Notes: generated by a model not told the origin, from the letters alone. A stretch of DNA of 64,000 bases from Eleginops maclovinus (GCF_036324505.1 NC_086364.1:20251648-20315647); one strand, 5' to 3'; positions 31,358-49,300 are shown, counted from the stretch's first letter. Program-made: numbers and translations.

Positions 31358-33426
31358 CTGCTAATATCAGCACCGACATGCTCCCAAGTCTTTCTAAAGA
31401 GGACTTGCGTGATCTCTTTCCGGGGCCTGAGCACTTTTTAAGAAGGAGAACCATTTGGAGGATGACACATGGAGCAAATCAGGTGATATTACATTTTAAC
31501 ATTGTGGAGATTTGATCATGCTGTGATTCATACTTTTTTGGTGTTGTTGTTTTTAGTGCACTGCTATTGACTTATGATAAATGCTTGTCTTTTTCAGGGT
31601 GAGGAGGCAGACCAGCTCCAACCAGGCACCTCCTCTGGGACTTGTGAGCTTGCCAGCTCCCACTGCCCAACTACCTCAACCCCTTTGTCCACCCTTACTT
31701 TCTCCCCCACTTCTCTCCCCCTTCAAACCTAGGAGACCAACATGTTACCAGCAGAACTGTACAGCTTGTAAGCCCGCAGTATGTTGTATACACAGACACA
31801 GAGCTGGAGCAGTCAAGAACCACCTTTTTTGACAAACAACGTGCTGGACAAGAAGAAGACTATATACTTTCCAAAGAGCTTCGCTGTCGTTTAATAAGAA
31901 ATACAGTAACAAGCATGTGTGCCATCAAGAGAGCTGCAGGGGATGATTTCCAGTATCCATGCAACCGTGAGCTAACTGTGATGGCTAAGCGGCTCATTGA
32001 GTACTACCCAATGCTGCGGGACAGGTCTGCAGCCGTTGGAGCTGAGTGGGTAGGAGGATATGCTTTATTTAGGATAAGTGCTTGTATCATTAGATTTCAT
32101 TTTGATTAATGTGATCTTTACACACTGTTTTTTTTTTGTCAGGAATCTGTGAAGAAGCAGCTTTTAAAAAGGGTCCAGAATGTGATACCCGTCAAAAAGA
32201 AGCAGGGAGCAACTCCTTCGAGAAAGAGGCGATTGGACATTAGCTTTGAGAGCAGCAGCCAGCCAGAGTCATCCGCTGATGACACTGAGTCCTGTGCTTC
32301 AACTGTAATCTTGGATCTAAGCTCACCACAGTCGACAAGCAGTTCCTCAGAGTGTGAACAAGTGGATGGTAAGAGCATTGTGATTGAGATTGAGATATTG
32401 AGATTGTGTTTTAGTGTTAAAACTACTACTAGTATCGACAAGGGGGAATGCTTTAGTTTAGATTTATCTAAAAAAATATATCGTAATGATTGTGAATTCT
32501 CATTAATTATTATTTCATTATACTTCTGTTGTTTGTTATATGGTAATCATAGTAAATTCATTTCAACAGGAGGGCCTAAAACTACTGACAGCCCACAGAA
32601 CCAGGCAAGGCACTACAAAGTTCTGCAGGAGCTCTACAAATCCAGGCCCAGACCCAACAAGAAGGATGTTGCCCGTCTCTTGGACCTTGAATACCAAGCA
32701 AGACGGGCTTACATTGACTCTGATGTGATGAAAGAGCAGGACAGACCTACCAAAATTCTTCAAGCATATCCCTGCTTCAGAGAAGTGGATCATGTAAGCA
32801 AATTAAATCATTTTAAGTTTATGTTTGATAAGATTGCAGTAGAAAGACACATTGATATTTAGTTATTTATTTTTCTGCCTGTCTTTCTGTGTCAGATATT
32901 GGATGAACTGCAGAGGATCCTCAATCAAGGAAACTCCCACTTCATACCTGAGCTGAAGAACCGCTGGGGGACCTTTTGTGAGAAGGCCCAGTTTTATGGA
33001 GTTTACAAAAAAGTCATGAGGCCTCCGTTGTCAGATAAAGGTAATTACACACCTAATTGGTGATCATATTTTTTTTTGTTTTTTTCAATAACTGACTGCA
33101 GTAAATAAAAAGAGACTGTTTTGTTTTTCACAGTAAAGCAAAACATTGCCATGATGAAGGCTTTGCCGGACATGTTCCCATCACCGTTTGCGCCACCCAA
33201 GAAGCTAGGACATGCAAGTGAGGGTATGCTTCACATCCTTGAGGTAAGAAATTCATGCATATATGACAGTTTTTCTTGTGTTCCACTACTTGACCATAGT
33301 CTATCAACAGTGAATGGTTTTGTGATTGTTTTTCTTTTTGTGTTTCAGTCAGCGGAAGACCCCAACACCTTCCTCCAGGCAAGACCACTCCTCAGCCCTG
33401 TCGTGATTGTGTGCGAGACAAACTGT
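31358..33426 (+). pseudogene. SAMD3-like family gene, broken (six intact splice junctions, frameshift, missing last exon)
   Basis: Exons with matching GT/AG sites: 31358-31482, 31598-32049, 32143-32368, 32570-32793, 32896-33040, 33134-33243 and 33349-33426. Readable parts include SLSKEDLRDLFPGPEHFLRR, YVVYTDTELEQ, SKELRCRLIRNTVTSM, MAKRLIEYYPMLRDRSA, LDELQRILNQGN and LLSPVVIVCETNC. This layout is what I recall for the multicopy fish SAMD3-like proteins of unknown function. I see no SAM domain upstream. The second exon needs a frame change between about 31650 and 31730: the first frame hits TAG at 31730 while the conserved part continues in another frame. No terminal exon follows 33426; a fitting one lies upstream at 29153. 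Probably a pseudogene; the family call is moderately sure. Confidence 0.6.
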
Positions 33427-34580
33427 GTAGGGACCCTGATAATACTACAAGCAAAGTGTCATGTTATGTCGAGCCCTCTTAGTATTTTAAAAATAGCGAC
33501 TTTGATTAGTTCTTTGAACCCATTCAAAAAGCCATTTGACCCTAAAACTTAACAACCGTCATCTTAAAAGTGCAGCTTTTGTCGTCAATATCCTTTTAAA
33601 CCAACGTTTGACTCGAGTACATTCACAAAAAGACCCTAGAATGCATTTTGCTGACGGTTTGGCTTTAAACAGGCTAGACTTTGGCGGTAATGTTTTAAAC
33701 CCCGCCATGCACGCAAGTGTAAACGTGACAGGACGAAATAACAAACACTTGATTTTTTTAAGTAGTCGATAGAAAATGTGTCGTTAGTGGCAGCACAAAA
33801 TTCAGTTCAACCTTATCACAAGCGAGGAGGAAAGCCGAGAAGTGAAGAAATGGCACGCTGGCTGACTGAAAGTTCGGTAACGGTGGCTATTTGGACCGTT
33901 CAATAAGTCTATAGGTGACTGAGATGTTTATGTTTTCTTACTTAGATTTACCCATGGTAAAAAATATCACAATCAATTGTCCACGGCACATTGTGTTTAA
34001 TTTAAAATATATGACCATAACCGTAAATCAACCATTTTGACCAAAACTCAACACCTTTTGCTATCTGGGTATATCTTTCATATCTGTGTTGTTTTTTTGT
34101 TAGCAATGTTAGCAGTATGAATTAGCAGGGCTACTTTATGGTTAAATTTGGTTTTCATATGTTTTTAATCAATCAGGTGAAGTAAGTTGAATTGTATTGA
34201 ACTTGCAGACATTCCCTTCAATTGTATGAAGCCTATATACATAAATAAATATACAAATATGTAAAGAATGACTTATTGTGTGATTGCATGTTAAGCAAAT
34301 CACCCAACTCATGATGTTGTTCTACTGTTGGTTAAGCTCCCTTAAGTCATTGTGCATGAAATGTACCTTATCTGCTTTGAACTTCAACTGCCTTATCAAG
34401 ACATGAATAGTGTAAATCAGTGAAGTAACACTGTTCCACATAGAAACGACTAAAAATAAATGCTCAGCTCTTTCAGTGAATAGACCTGATGCCCACAATG
34501 GGTTTTTATGAGACACATTGTAAATGCAGACCTGGAAATATGCGCCAGACATGACCTGCAGATCTCCTGGGTCACCAGGA
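33427..34580. other. Intergenic DNA after the SAMD3-like exons
   Basis: The open frame runs on past the expected donor (GTAGGG at 33427) to 33552 without family similarity. The rest is AT-rich and I see no gene. Confidence 0.5.
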
Positions 34581-34830
34581 GTGGACTGCTACTTGGAGAG
34601 GTCCCAGTTCACCTCCTAGGCCCTGCTGTGGTGCCCTTGAGCAAGGCACCGGACACATCCAATCCCCCCTCCCCATTGCTCCCCGGGCGCTGCACGATAG
34701 CTGCCCACTGCTCCTAGTACTAGGATGGGTTAAATGCAGAGGACCAACTTCACTGTGTGTGCTCTGTTGTGTGCATGTATGTGACTAATAAAGAGGGTTT
34801 CATCCTCCGATTCTATCTATCTATCTACCT
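34581..34830 (+). mobile_element. SINE, 5'-truncated copy of the 14165 family
   Basis: It starts within the body (GTGGACTGCTACTTGGAGAG) and is almost identical to 14261-14495 through GGGTTTCATCCTCCGATTC and a TCTA tail. It lacks the tRNA-like head, as expected for truncated reverse transcription. Confidence 0.85.
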
Positions 34831-34955
34831 GAGAGACAAACAGCGCCTCTAGTTTAACTTCCTGCTTCTGTGACTGTCACACACACTGTGTCCAAACACA
34901 CATTATCGCATCATCTCTGGTGACCAATACAACCTTCACACCCCGAGTCACACAT

Positions 34956-38419
<3,464 letters not shown>

Positions 38420-38430
<11 letters not shown>

Positions 38431-40336
38431 ATCCCAGTTTTATTGGTCGTTGGATTTCAGGTGAACCAATGGCACAAGAGAGGTTAATCCACAATATCAA
38501 AAAAATTATACAAAATAATAATACAAAAAGAAGTTCCAGTTATACAAAGCAAAGATGTGGATCTTATTTTAAATTTTTTCCTACTGCCCAAAAAAGAGTA
38601 AGGCACAGTCATTACCACATGTTTACCCTTCCACATCCGTTTGTCTAAGCCTCGGTCTTTGTTACCTTGGAGATGTAAGGTTTCTCCGAGGACAAACGCT
38701 CCTTTTACTCGCTTGAGATTCTCAACCCTTCATGCAAAAAAAACAACGCTCCGAGAGAATTGGACGGAGTTTGTGAGGAGCTGGCTACAATCATGTGTTA
38801 TTTCATAGGAGTACAATGATTGGTTTTCCGTTCTGATTCACATCAGAGAAATGATTAATGTTGAAGAGGATGATGTGGGGAAACAGCCTAATTTATGGAA
38901 ACCATTAATGTGTGAAAAGCAGAAGGGTGGAGAATCAAAGACCAATGGGTGCTTTGTGCTACACGACTGCATGACAGACAGTTCAGTTAAATAGATGACA
39001 AATTATTCAAAATCTGCTTCTTTTATCTTTTTTTTTTAAACGTTTCACTTCCTCAGGAACAGAAAAACCCAACAAAAAACAATTTAGTCACATCTCTACT
39101 TCAGACAGAAATTAAAACTAAAGAAGCAGCAGATTTCAGATATATATGGCAAGGCTTTCAGGTGCTGGGGCAGCAGAGAATCACCGTCTTTTGGTGAGAG
39201 ATGCTTGACTTTATTAACATTTCACGAGTTATAACAGGAGTTAGTAGCACCAGGTTCCAGTTGTGTGTGTGTGTAAGAGATGATGGTCTGTTAATCCAGT
39301 ATCAAAGGTTTGGTCTAGATAAAGGCTGAGGTTTAGGTTTGGTCGAGGGATTCAAAAAGCAGCTTTCATCAAAAAGGGTTTATAAATCATTTCACTCCAG
39401 TTGCAATAGCTCCCTACTTCATCCATGATAATGTCTGTGCCTTGGACGTAGAAAAACAAATCCAACTTTGAATCAGGGAGTGTTTTTTCTCTTATATAAA
39501 CATACAGTATGTGACTGCAACATTTGCTATTTTTAATTTCTTTATATTTTTTTCAGGACAATAGGTTTAGTGTGTGAAGAGGAGGGGGGGAAGGGTAAGT
39601 GTTTTAACTTCCTACATCCTGTTTGGTCCAGGAAATCCCCCCGTAGTGACCAATGAGAACACAGCTAGAGAACAACACAGGAAACTGGTTTACATTTAGT
39701 TATTTTTTACATTTGAGATGAATAAAGGGGTTAAACCCGTCTTCGATATCTTTAATTATCAGCTCCACTCCAGTTATATCACATAGGGCCTGCTCGGGGA
39801 AAACAAAGACAAAAAAACATTCCGTTTCTACGTGAGCTTTCCCACAAACAGACCCACCGTCTCCATCTTTAAATCCAGCAAACAGGAAGCAGATTCTCTC
39901 CGGTAGGTGGATCTGTTTTTGGGAGATTAGATCAGGTAGAAACAGATGTTGCAGAGCAGGATAAAGACGAGAGGAAGGGGGGTTCTTTAAAACGTGGCTC
40001 TGCTCTGGGGAGGGAAGGACTGCAACAATCGTAAGGCGTGGAGGGAGTGAGTGACAGGTTTGAGCAGCGAATCAGATCGGAGCAGAAGAAACAAAAGTGC
40101 ACGGCCCCACGGTAAGTATGGCAACAGATAAAGGTTGGCGCTGGGGAAAGGGAAGGAAAGGGAGGACGGAGAGAAAGGGGTGTCTCCTTCCTATTCTCTC
40201 TGTGCAGTTCATCAACATATAAAGTCATAAGTATCATAATATAAGGAGCAAGGAGGGGTTGGTAGGTAGATGTATGGGTGGGGGTTGTGCTGCGTCGCCA
40301 CTCTTAATTCATTCCTGAGCATTGCAGCAGCTTCCC
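38420..40336 (-). other. fscn1 3' UTR with polyadenylation signal
   Basis: Downstream (minus strand) of the fscn1 stop codon. An AATAAA on the minus strand at 38439-38444 would give a 3' UTR of about 1.9 kb. Another AATAAA on the same strand near 39209-39214 would give a shorter form. No competing gene was found in the interval. Confidence 0.5.
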
Positions 40337-43300
40337 TCAGTACTCCCACATTGTGGCGCTCTCCAGGTCGTCGGCGTTGGCCTTCAGGACGCCGGCGTGG
40401 TCGCCGCGCAGGTACTTGCTGTCTGCGGCGTGGCGGATGGCCAGCTTGTTGTAGTCGCAGAACTCGAAGAGGAAGTCGACAGGTGTGTCACTGCTGCTCA
40501 CCACCGACTGCTCATTACCCGCCATCCAGTATTTACCCGTGGAGTCTGCAGGAGGAGAGAAAGGGTTTGAGAAAGGGTGGTGTAGATAGATAGTTTGCAG
40601 TGCATTGTAAGGATGACGATTTTTTTTTTAGGCAAACCTGGAAGCTGGAAATGTAAGAGCTCCCTCAACAAATAGCAATGGGATTTTTCCATATTAAAGA
40701 TCTGTGGCAAACACACTGAGACATTTTAATAGTTGAAGTTTAAATACAATGACCTGAAGTGAAAAGCTAACATCAGGCTATAGTGGAACTACAACACGGT
40801 CACATGACTTCAAGTCACCACTGAGCTAAAGGCGGCCAATGTTCAGTGTGGTTACGTTTAATAGTCTGATTTAGTCCGTTGTTAGCAAGCGTGGTTTTTA
40901 AGACACATAGATGCTTCAGACATTCACCAGTGGGGTATTTGCAGACTTACTTTATTCTGTAGAACAAAACATGAACATCTCTAAAGCGTGTATTAAGCAC
41001 AGACCTTTTTTAGGCATCCGACCAAAACCATTGACTTTGAGACAAAAATACTATATCTTACAAGTTTATGACTCATCCCTGCAGAAACCAATTATATGCA
41101 AGAAAACAGGGGGAATGGGTGTGAAGAATATGGAGGAGGGAACAAAAGGTTGTGCTTAAAATTCGCATTGTTTTAATTACATAATGTGAAGGCGGGGAAA
41201 TAATCCAAATCAAATCCCTCTTTTTGGCACAAATTTAAATCCATAATGAGAATCCCTTATTGTTTAATCCCTTATAATCCTGCAGGGTGTTCCACCACGA
41301 ACAATACCCTCCAATCCTGCAGCACATGTGCACGTTTACATCCCACAGTAGTCAAATTACACCACTGTCTATCTGCTTGAACCCTGAATCTGACCTTGCA
41401 GGCTGTAGGCTCCGTCTCTGAACTCCAGGGTGAAGTAGTCATAGGTGGAGCGGTTGGAGTCCAGCGTTCCCGTCACCTTCCTGCAGCCGATGAAGCCGTG
41501 CTCGCCGCGCAGAACGATGATCGGGCGGTTAATCAGCTTCATCAGAAACTCCTCAGACTCTCCTGGAGACAGACAGAATCAGGGGGTTAAAACTACTGTA
41601 AAGACACAACAACCAGTACAGACATAATGCAGAATAATATACCTGAGAATGTTGTGCTATGAATGTTTACGCATTAATGTATACATCACTAACGTTGCAG
41701 CTGGTGATGGTGGAGATTACTTCTGATGGTAGTTTAATCTTTAATAATACACCAGAATGAATTTGTTTTATGCTTTGTATTAGCATTCTTAATCTTAAAA
41801 GTGACTTTAGTACGGGAGCAGAAGCATAAGAAAGCAGGAAATGAAACGACTGAAGTAAAGCACCTGGAAATGTCACCTGAATACAATAATTAAACGACAA
41901 ATTAACTTTCCACCACTGCAATTCAACAACCCTTTGGCTCCTAAATGTAAATCACCAAAACCTATACATCCAAATCCCTAACTAATGCATCACACTGCAG
42001 CTCAGTTTGAGCTCAGAGTGCTGAATCTTCATAGATGTCATTAAAAATGCATGCAAAGCAGATTGGCTTCAAATATGCCCTAAAAAGCGCTCTGTGGCAT
42101 CTCATCAGAAGCTGCAGCACAAAGTGAAGCTTTGATCCGCTGAGGCCAGCAGCTGCTTTTATAACGCAGTATCTTCTGATCTGCGTCTGACATGGTGCTT
42201 GTGTTGAACACAGCAATGGATGCAGTTTCCCTAACGACCAAACTCTGGGCAAAGTCTTCACAGTAACGGTTAGTAGTAGTCTGATGTTATAGGAATTCAG
42301 TTAAGAGTAACAGACTGGATCAGCACCTTGAAAAGTACTAATAATCCGGCTTGGTTGAGTACTTGATTCTGATTGGTCAATTTGGACATTCCAGAGGTTG
42401 TTAATTATCACTAGCAGAGGGTTGCTAAGGAGAACAGACCGTTGCCAAAAATACACATCACTTTTATCCATCAGAAAACACGGAAATACTTTTAATATTC
42501 ATTTTTATATTCGTGGTGAGCAGGAAACTTTGGATTGAACACTACGCAGTGGATCGGAATGATTTATCTTTAAATATATAAATATTTGAGAGTCAAGTCG
42601 TCGATTTATGTAGTAAGTAGTCGTGTAATAAGCGGGATAATGTAAAGCGATGATCTGGATCACCATGCTGGTTAAATCTTTTCATTAATGACAGCCTCGC
42701 AGTTCATTCTGTCTTGCTAAAAAGGTACTCAACACATATTGTTCTTTAAATGTGTACGAAAGAGTGTAGAAAATAATCATTTGCCCTTTCATGCAACATT
42801 ATGTGTCCCCAGATTTGATCCTCTACTTAAGCTGTTCAAGATAATCCTCGATTTAACTTCTTAATAATAAAAGTCAAGTTAAGTCAAATGGTCATGGACA
42901 AAATATATATCTGAAGAGTCCTAAAATGCGTAATGGGAGAAGAAAGAAGAAGATATCTAGATCTGTAACAATTTGCCTTTGAAGTGTTATGAAGTGTAGC
43001 AGGTAAAGTTATTCTACTTGGTCTGGAAATACTAAATACCAAGTAAGTCAAAACTGTACAGTTCTGGAGTAAAAGTGGCTTTCCACTGTTTGTGTATCAT
43101 TGACGAGCTCCTCAGTGACTCTGCAGACTCAGGAGTTTATCACGATGTTTCCAATCAACATAATTCACTTGAGAATAAAAAAGCCTGCAACGTGGCAGGA
43201 GAAGAAGGAATAAAGATTCCCCAAAGAGTAAACATTCACATTCTGCTGGAGCTCAGAAACAACGAGAACACTCAGCAATGATTTTAATTATAACACTGCT

Positions 43301-46300
43301 GAAAAGTGAATCAATAAATCAGTCAGTGTCTGAACGGCTGAATCAACAAATCTCACCGACCGGCAGAATCGATGGTCGCTGCTAGCTGCCCGTTTTTCTT
43401 GGCGGCGACGTATTTCCCATTGGCAGCCCGGAGAGTCAGCCTCTTCCCACGCCACTCGATGTCAAAGTAACAGTTAGCAGACCTGAAGAGAGAAGGAGAG
43501 GAGAAAGTAAAAAGCATTAGAGATAGAGAGGATAATTACATTTACATGGCAGGAAGAGATGCAGCAGTGTCAACACACGGTCACTTTCAACTCAGGACTG
43601 TTTAATCCTGAGTTCAGTTACTGCGGGGTAATCGGATATGTAGGCGCGAGGTAAAAGGATAAGCTTCATTAGGTCTCTTTAGTTAACCTGAATCAAGTTG
43701 CTTCCTAATCCTTTCACTTGGCACAGAGTAGGGTTTGATTTTCTTGTGATGTACTTGTGTTCTGCCTCGCTTTCCTTTATTAGATAAGCTCTGAATGCTT
43801 CTCTCAAACCAAAGACAGAGAGGACATGTTGGATAAAGAGATTTTTGTGGTCTGATCTGCGAGGAGAGTCAAATGTCAGGAATGTGATGAAGGAATTTGT
43901 TGGAGTTCCTGCAGAACGCTCTTCTCCTCAGCTTAAAAAATAAAGGACACATGCTTCTCATCAGATGTTTAGTTGGGCTGCGTATCACTCCTGTACTTAT
44001 AAACATGTTGTTGTTGTTCTACCTTTGAGTTGAAGATGACATTCTGCTTATTTTCAGCTTCATATTTGTCTTTGCTGTGTCATGTCTCCATGCTTTAATG
44101 TTCAGAAAGCTCTTTATTTTTCTCATACTGCCTGTGCAGCAGCCCCTCTTTTCACCCTCTGACAGAAACCAGAGCCCAGTCTGCTCTGATTGGTTAGCTG
44201 GCCAGCTCTGTTGTGACTGGTCAATCACTTAGAGATGTCCCGCCCCTTTTGCCTATCACGTGCAATGTGTTTGAGCGCTAGCCAATAAAAGAGCAAGTGT
44301 TATATAGAGATGTCTGTATGTTCTGGAAGTAGACAAAGGAGTCTAATGGAGGCGTTTCAGGCAGGGGGGAGTGTGTGGGAGAGAAACTCAGGTATTTTAG
44401 CCTTTGCAGACCATTGACATAAGACACAAGAACCTATATAACACACTACAGGAAATAGAAAACCCCAAAAATCACAATAGGGCCTCTTTAACGCTGCCCC
44501 TATTTCCTTTCTAGAATTCAAGGAGTGATTCTTGGATGTACAAATGGTCTTTTTGAGGTTGAAGTATTCCTTTGAACACACAATGACAGAGACACTCTAC
44601 TTAGACAAGATAAATCTAAGCTTCTGCTCCTGAATCTGTTCGGGGGGCCTCACAGGGAAAATCAACCAGGAGCACGGGGTGAGAGGTCAGAGGTCACGGG
44701 TCAACAGAAACACAGCACGTCAAAGAAAGTCACTCGCTACAGGTGGAGGTCAACCCAGACGCAGTTAATCCCACACTACATCCCACGGCCTTGAGATGAG
44801 GTCACTAGCTCTTCACCCCCAACACACACACACACACACACACTTAAATTTGACAAACAAAACTCCCTTGCCATGTTGTGCGATGGAGCGCAGGTTCTCA
44901 CACACAATCACTGCCAAGGTAAGAGGGTGTGGGTGATGTTAAAGTTAAGGACATGTATCTGATCATAGGATGGTGCAGGAATGAGTCCTCAAACCTGGAA
45001 ATGAGTTAGCATTTTAGACCTCCTGGTTCCCTCATCTCAGTTTCTTTATAGCCTGACATTAGCCTTATACTTCTGGCAAAAAAATTATACGTTATCAATG
45101 GACTCTCTATAGAACAAGCTCCCTGGTGTGTGTGTGTGTGTCTGTGTGTGTGTTGCATACTTGGTGGAGGCAGTGCACTGCAAGCCCCCGTTAGCGGTCA
45201 GGGTCCAGTATTTCCCCGCGGCGGTACGGAACGCACACTTCCTGTTTTCGCGACAAATCTCCACCTGGAACACTTCCTGGTCGCCCTCCTCGTCCTGATT
45301 GGCTGAGAGGTCCATACCTGGGCGGGGTCAGAGAAGTGGTAGGAGTGGTTAGTTAAATTACAGGGCAGTGGGTCAGTCATCAGATCGACACGTGCACATG
45401 TGAGGGCCCCAAATAACCACAGAGGAGGACCACTGACGAGCCACACACACACACACACACACACACACAGCCTCTCTCTGGGTCACGGCAGGCCTCAGCG
45501 TTGATGTTTTGTCTCTGTCAGTTTTTTTGTTTTCCTGTCTTCTAACGGTCAGTGAAAAGCGACAAGCACTTCATCATATCCACAGACAGGCTAGTCAAAT
45601 AATGTGCTTATTCTTTCAAAAGCACCCACATACATTCAAATACAAATATTTGGGGAATAATTTAGTCAAACCAGCGCTCAGTGTGTGTGATCCAGATCAC
45701 GGTACAGCATGTAAAGTCTGCCATCTTTTGTCAGTTTCTCGGTTTATTTTCATATAGTGAAATGTGATGTTTTCCCTTCCTCAGTGACCGAGTTCAACTG
45801 GTGTTAGGTTTTGTTTGTAAGGATTGTACAGTGATGTGAAGCGAACAGTTGACTTCCACTAACAGTTCGGACAAAATAACCAGTTTTATTCGTAAATGTT
45901 ATTGCTCTGTTTTTTCTGTTCCTAGCAGATGGGCCCCTCCATTGTTGCAAATGGATAATCATCAAGGGAGATGCTCTGTCATGCCACATAGCATGCATAC
46001 ACCCCCACACACACACACACACACACACAGGTTTAAATGGCTTCCAACACACCCACACACATCCTCTGGTCAGGATCAGACAGCTAAATGAGCAACATCA
46101 GACAGGCTTGGATTAGTGAAGGATTTCACACAGCTGCACTTGCACACCCCCCCCCACACACACACACACACACACACACACCCCAGTGCAGACAGACCTC
46201 ACTACAGTTCAAAGGGTTATTTCTCAGGGTGGACAGTCACTAAACGCATCCAAATTAAATCATTACAAACAAGACTCTTCAGAAAGGTCTGTAATATACA

Positions 46301-49300
46301 TTTTTATCCTTAAAATAAGAGGATTTTTATTTATAGAATACCAGCAATCGTTAATGTCATCCTTGACGGAGACATAATGATGAGGGCTTTTCTGTAATGA
46401 GGCCCCAGCTTCCAATTTGAGGATTTGCTTCTTTTCAGATTTCAAATTCACTGCATACTGAATATATTGGGGTTTTAGACTGTTGTTTTTACCTTTTATT
46501 ACATAACAAAAGAGCTATTGATACTAAATCTAAAAGGCTGTCGTGCATGTGTGTGTGTGTGTGTGTGTGTGTGTCTCCATACGCTCGAGTATATGTCAAC
46601 AGCACACCAGACCTCATCAAATTGAATTAACCCCATTAAGGCACTTAAGAACAATGAGGTAAACAAACATGAGTCATTTATAGGATGAAGACCTACTCCA
46701 CCCTCTGTACTGTACTGCGCACACACACACACGCACACTACATGCACAGCAATGCGTGCTCTTGTACATGATGAGGTCATGGCGTGGACGGACATATAGC
46801 TGCAGGCTGCACACAGAGAGAGATGGACTGTCTGAGTAAATGTGTGCAGAGCGAGACACAGAGGGAGAAAGAAACATGTGTGTAAGAAAACAAACTCTCA
46901 TGTGTTCTCCATTCGTCTCCCCCTTCATGTGAGACGCCCTCCCCCACTGCATCTCATTTTTCACATGTTGTCCCGCAGCCTCACTAACGGCTGCAGCGGT
47001 CACGTAGCAGCCGTGGAAATGGAAAATCAGAATTACAAAGCTGTTCAAGTGTGTTGAAACCAGAGGCAGGTTTATGGTCATATTTATTTTGCTAAAGACG
47101 GGGCTAACTAAGATTTTGAGGGATAGTAAGGTAGTGTTTCAGCAGTTCGTTTTTCATTTATGTAAATATATTTCTTGTGACTGAAACTCACTGGCAGCGT
47201 TTGTGTGTTTTGCACTAGTTCAGGATTTTCTTTTACTCTACATTGTGTTGCAAAACTACCGGTGTTTATCGAATGACAAAAGAAGTCTTCAAATCCTTTA
47301 CATTTTAACCGATTGATTATAAAACTAGAATCGTAGAGATAAGTAACGTCCATTTCTGTGTAAAAGGTCCCAACTTCATAACTCCACCCTACATTTCAGA
47401 TACATTTTTAGAATTTAGCATTTTAGTTCTTGGCCAAACTCAAGATTATTCTGTCTAGATACTAAAACCCCACCAGTTTAGACTGCACCATGGCCATAAA
47501 ACGCAGAAAGAAAAGGTTGTAGTGCTTAGAAACAAATCTACTTACATTTCTTTTGCATCTTTTCGGTTGATTGCACTTATTGCAAGTCGCTTTGAATAAA
47601 AGTGAAATGATAGGCAAATAAATGTGTTTTGTGAGGCACCAAATTCATTACTTATTTGTAAAGCTAGTTGTACTAGACCTTTGCGAAAAATTTGATTAAA
47701 TTCCCTCCTGGAAAAAACAAAATATCAAGCTGACGAGAAAGGGATGGACAGACAGAAAGCATAATCCCTCTGGTATCAAACCCGGAGGCATAAAAAGGAT
47801 TAAACTGCTATAAATGATGGCGTTAGTCAAAGTGTGCATGGGTCATAAAGACTCGCTTTGCCTCAGAGGACAACAGTACTGTCTGTGTGATGAGCCACAA
47901 TGAAAGGCATCATGTAACGCCAATTCATCGATGAAAAACACTTGAATGCAAGTTATACTACATCTTGGGTATTGCCGTATAACTCTAAGTCAAGAGGGGG
48001 GTCCAAAGAAAATATTAATGAGCCTGGCGATTAAGGGGCCCTATTTTGCTCATTTTTAGGTCATACTTGTATTTTGTGCCTCTAGCTGGTCAGCTCTGTT
48101 GTGATTGGTCAGCCATTTAGAAATGTCCCGCCCCTTAGCCTATCACGTACAATGTGTTGGAGTGCTAGCCAAAAGAAGTGCGAGTGATACATAGTGATGT
48201 CACTGTGTTACAGAAGTAAACAAAGGAGTCCAATTGAGGCTTTTCAGGCAGGGGGAGGGGGAGCGCCTAGGAGAGATTTTAGTCTTTGAAGACCATTTAC
48301 ATGCACACAAGCCTATATAAACACACTACAGGAAAGGGAAACCCCCAAAAAGCATAATAGAACCCTTTAAGTCTCAGGCCTCCTACACAATCCAACATGT
48401 TCATTATTTCCCAACAGTTTCTCAATATGCTTGGTCAGTTTTCCTTTCTGCTTGCACACAACACATGGTGTCTGATTACATGCTGCACACGCTCCAACTG
48501 AAGCCGAGGACGGACTTTATACAGAGAAACAAAAGCTCCCAGTCACAGAAGAGTATACCGAAAGCTCTCAGAAAGAATTACTGCCCGTATTTTGTGTCTG
48601 GAAAACAAACAACGAAAAAGAAAGACATATATACGTCGCTGCTCTGCTGCTGAGCGAGTGCTAAAGTCAACTGTGTGGCTCCGGCCTCTGTGGACAGATT
48701 GAGTTTCTGCAGAAATATGTGCAGATGTACACACACTGAAGCAGCACACACACACGGCCGCAGCACACACCCACTGATGATTGAAAAGGAAAATATAAGA
48801 GTAATGGGAACCACATGGTGTGGAGGAGGAGGAGGAGGAGGAGGAGAGGAGGAGGAGGAGGAGGAACAAATGTAGCTGCAGCAGACGAGGAGGAAAAATG
48901 AGGAGAGAAGAGGGTCGGCATGCAGGATCGTGACTCACATCCCATAATCCTTTCTGTTTCCTGCACGGCTAACATACTCACGCAGTACAGTAGCAGTGAA
49001 CACACCATTTATTTTTTGAGGCAAGAGGGAAAGAAAACATCTGCTGGAAAACTTCTACCAACAACTTACAGTGTGACACCATGAGTCAGCTTATATTGAG
49101 ATGTTCTATAAATAATCAATGTTCGTTATTCAAAACCTAAATACTGTTAAAGATCAGTTCATTAACAATCAAAGACTGACTCACAGTATTCCAATACTAC
49201 ACTTTAAACTCAAAACTGCTCCAACAAATTTAAATATGCTCAAGTGTTGACATTAAATTTGAGGAACAGGGACCTAGAATTTGATGAAGTTGGACTGAAG

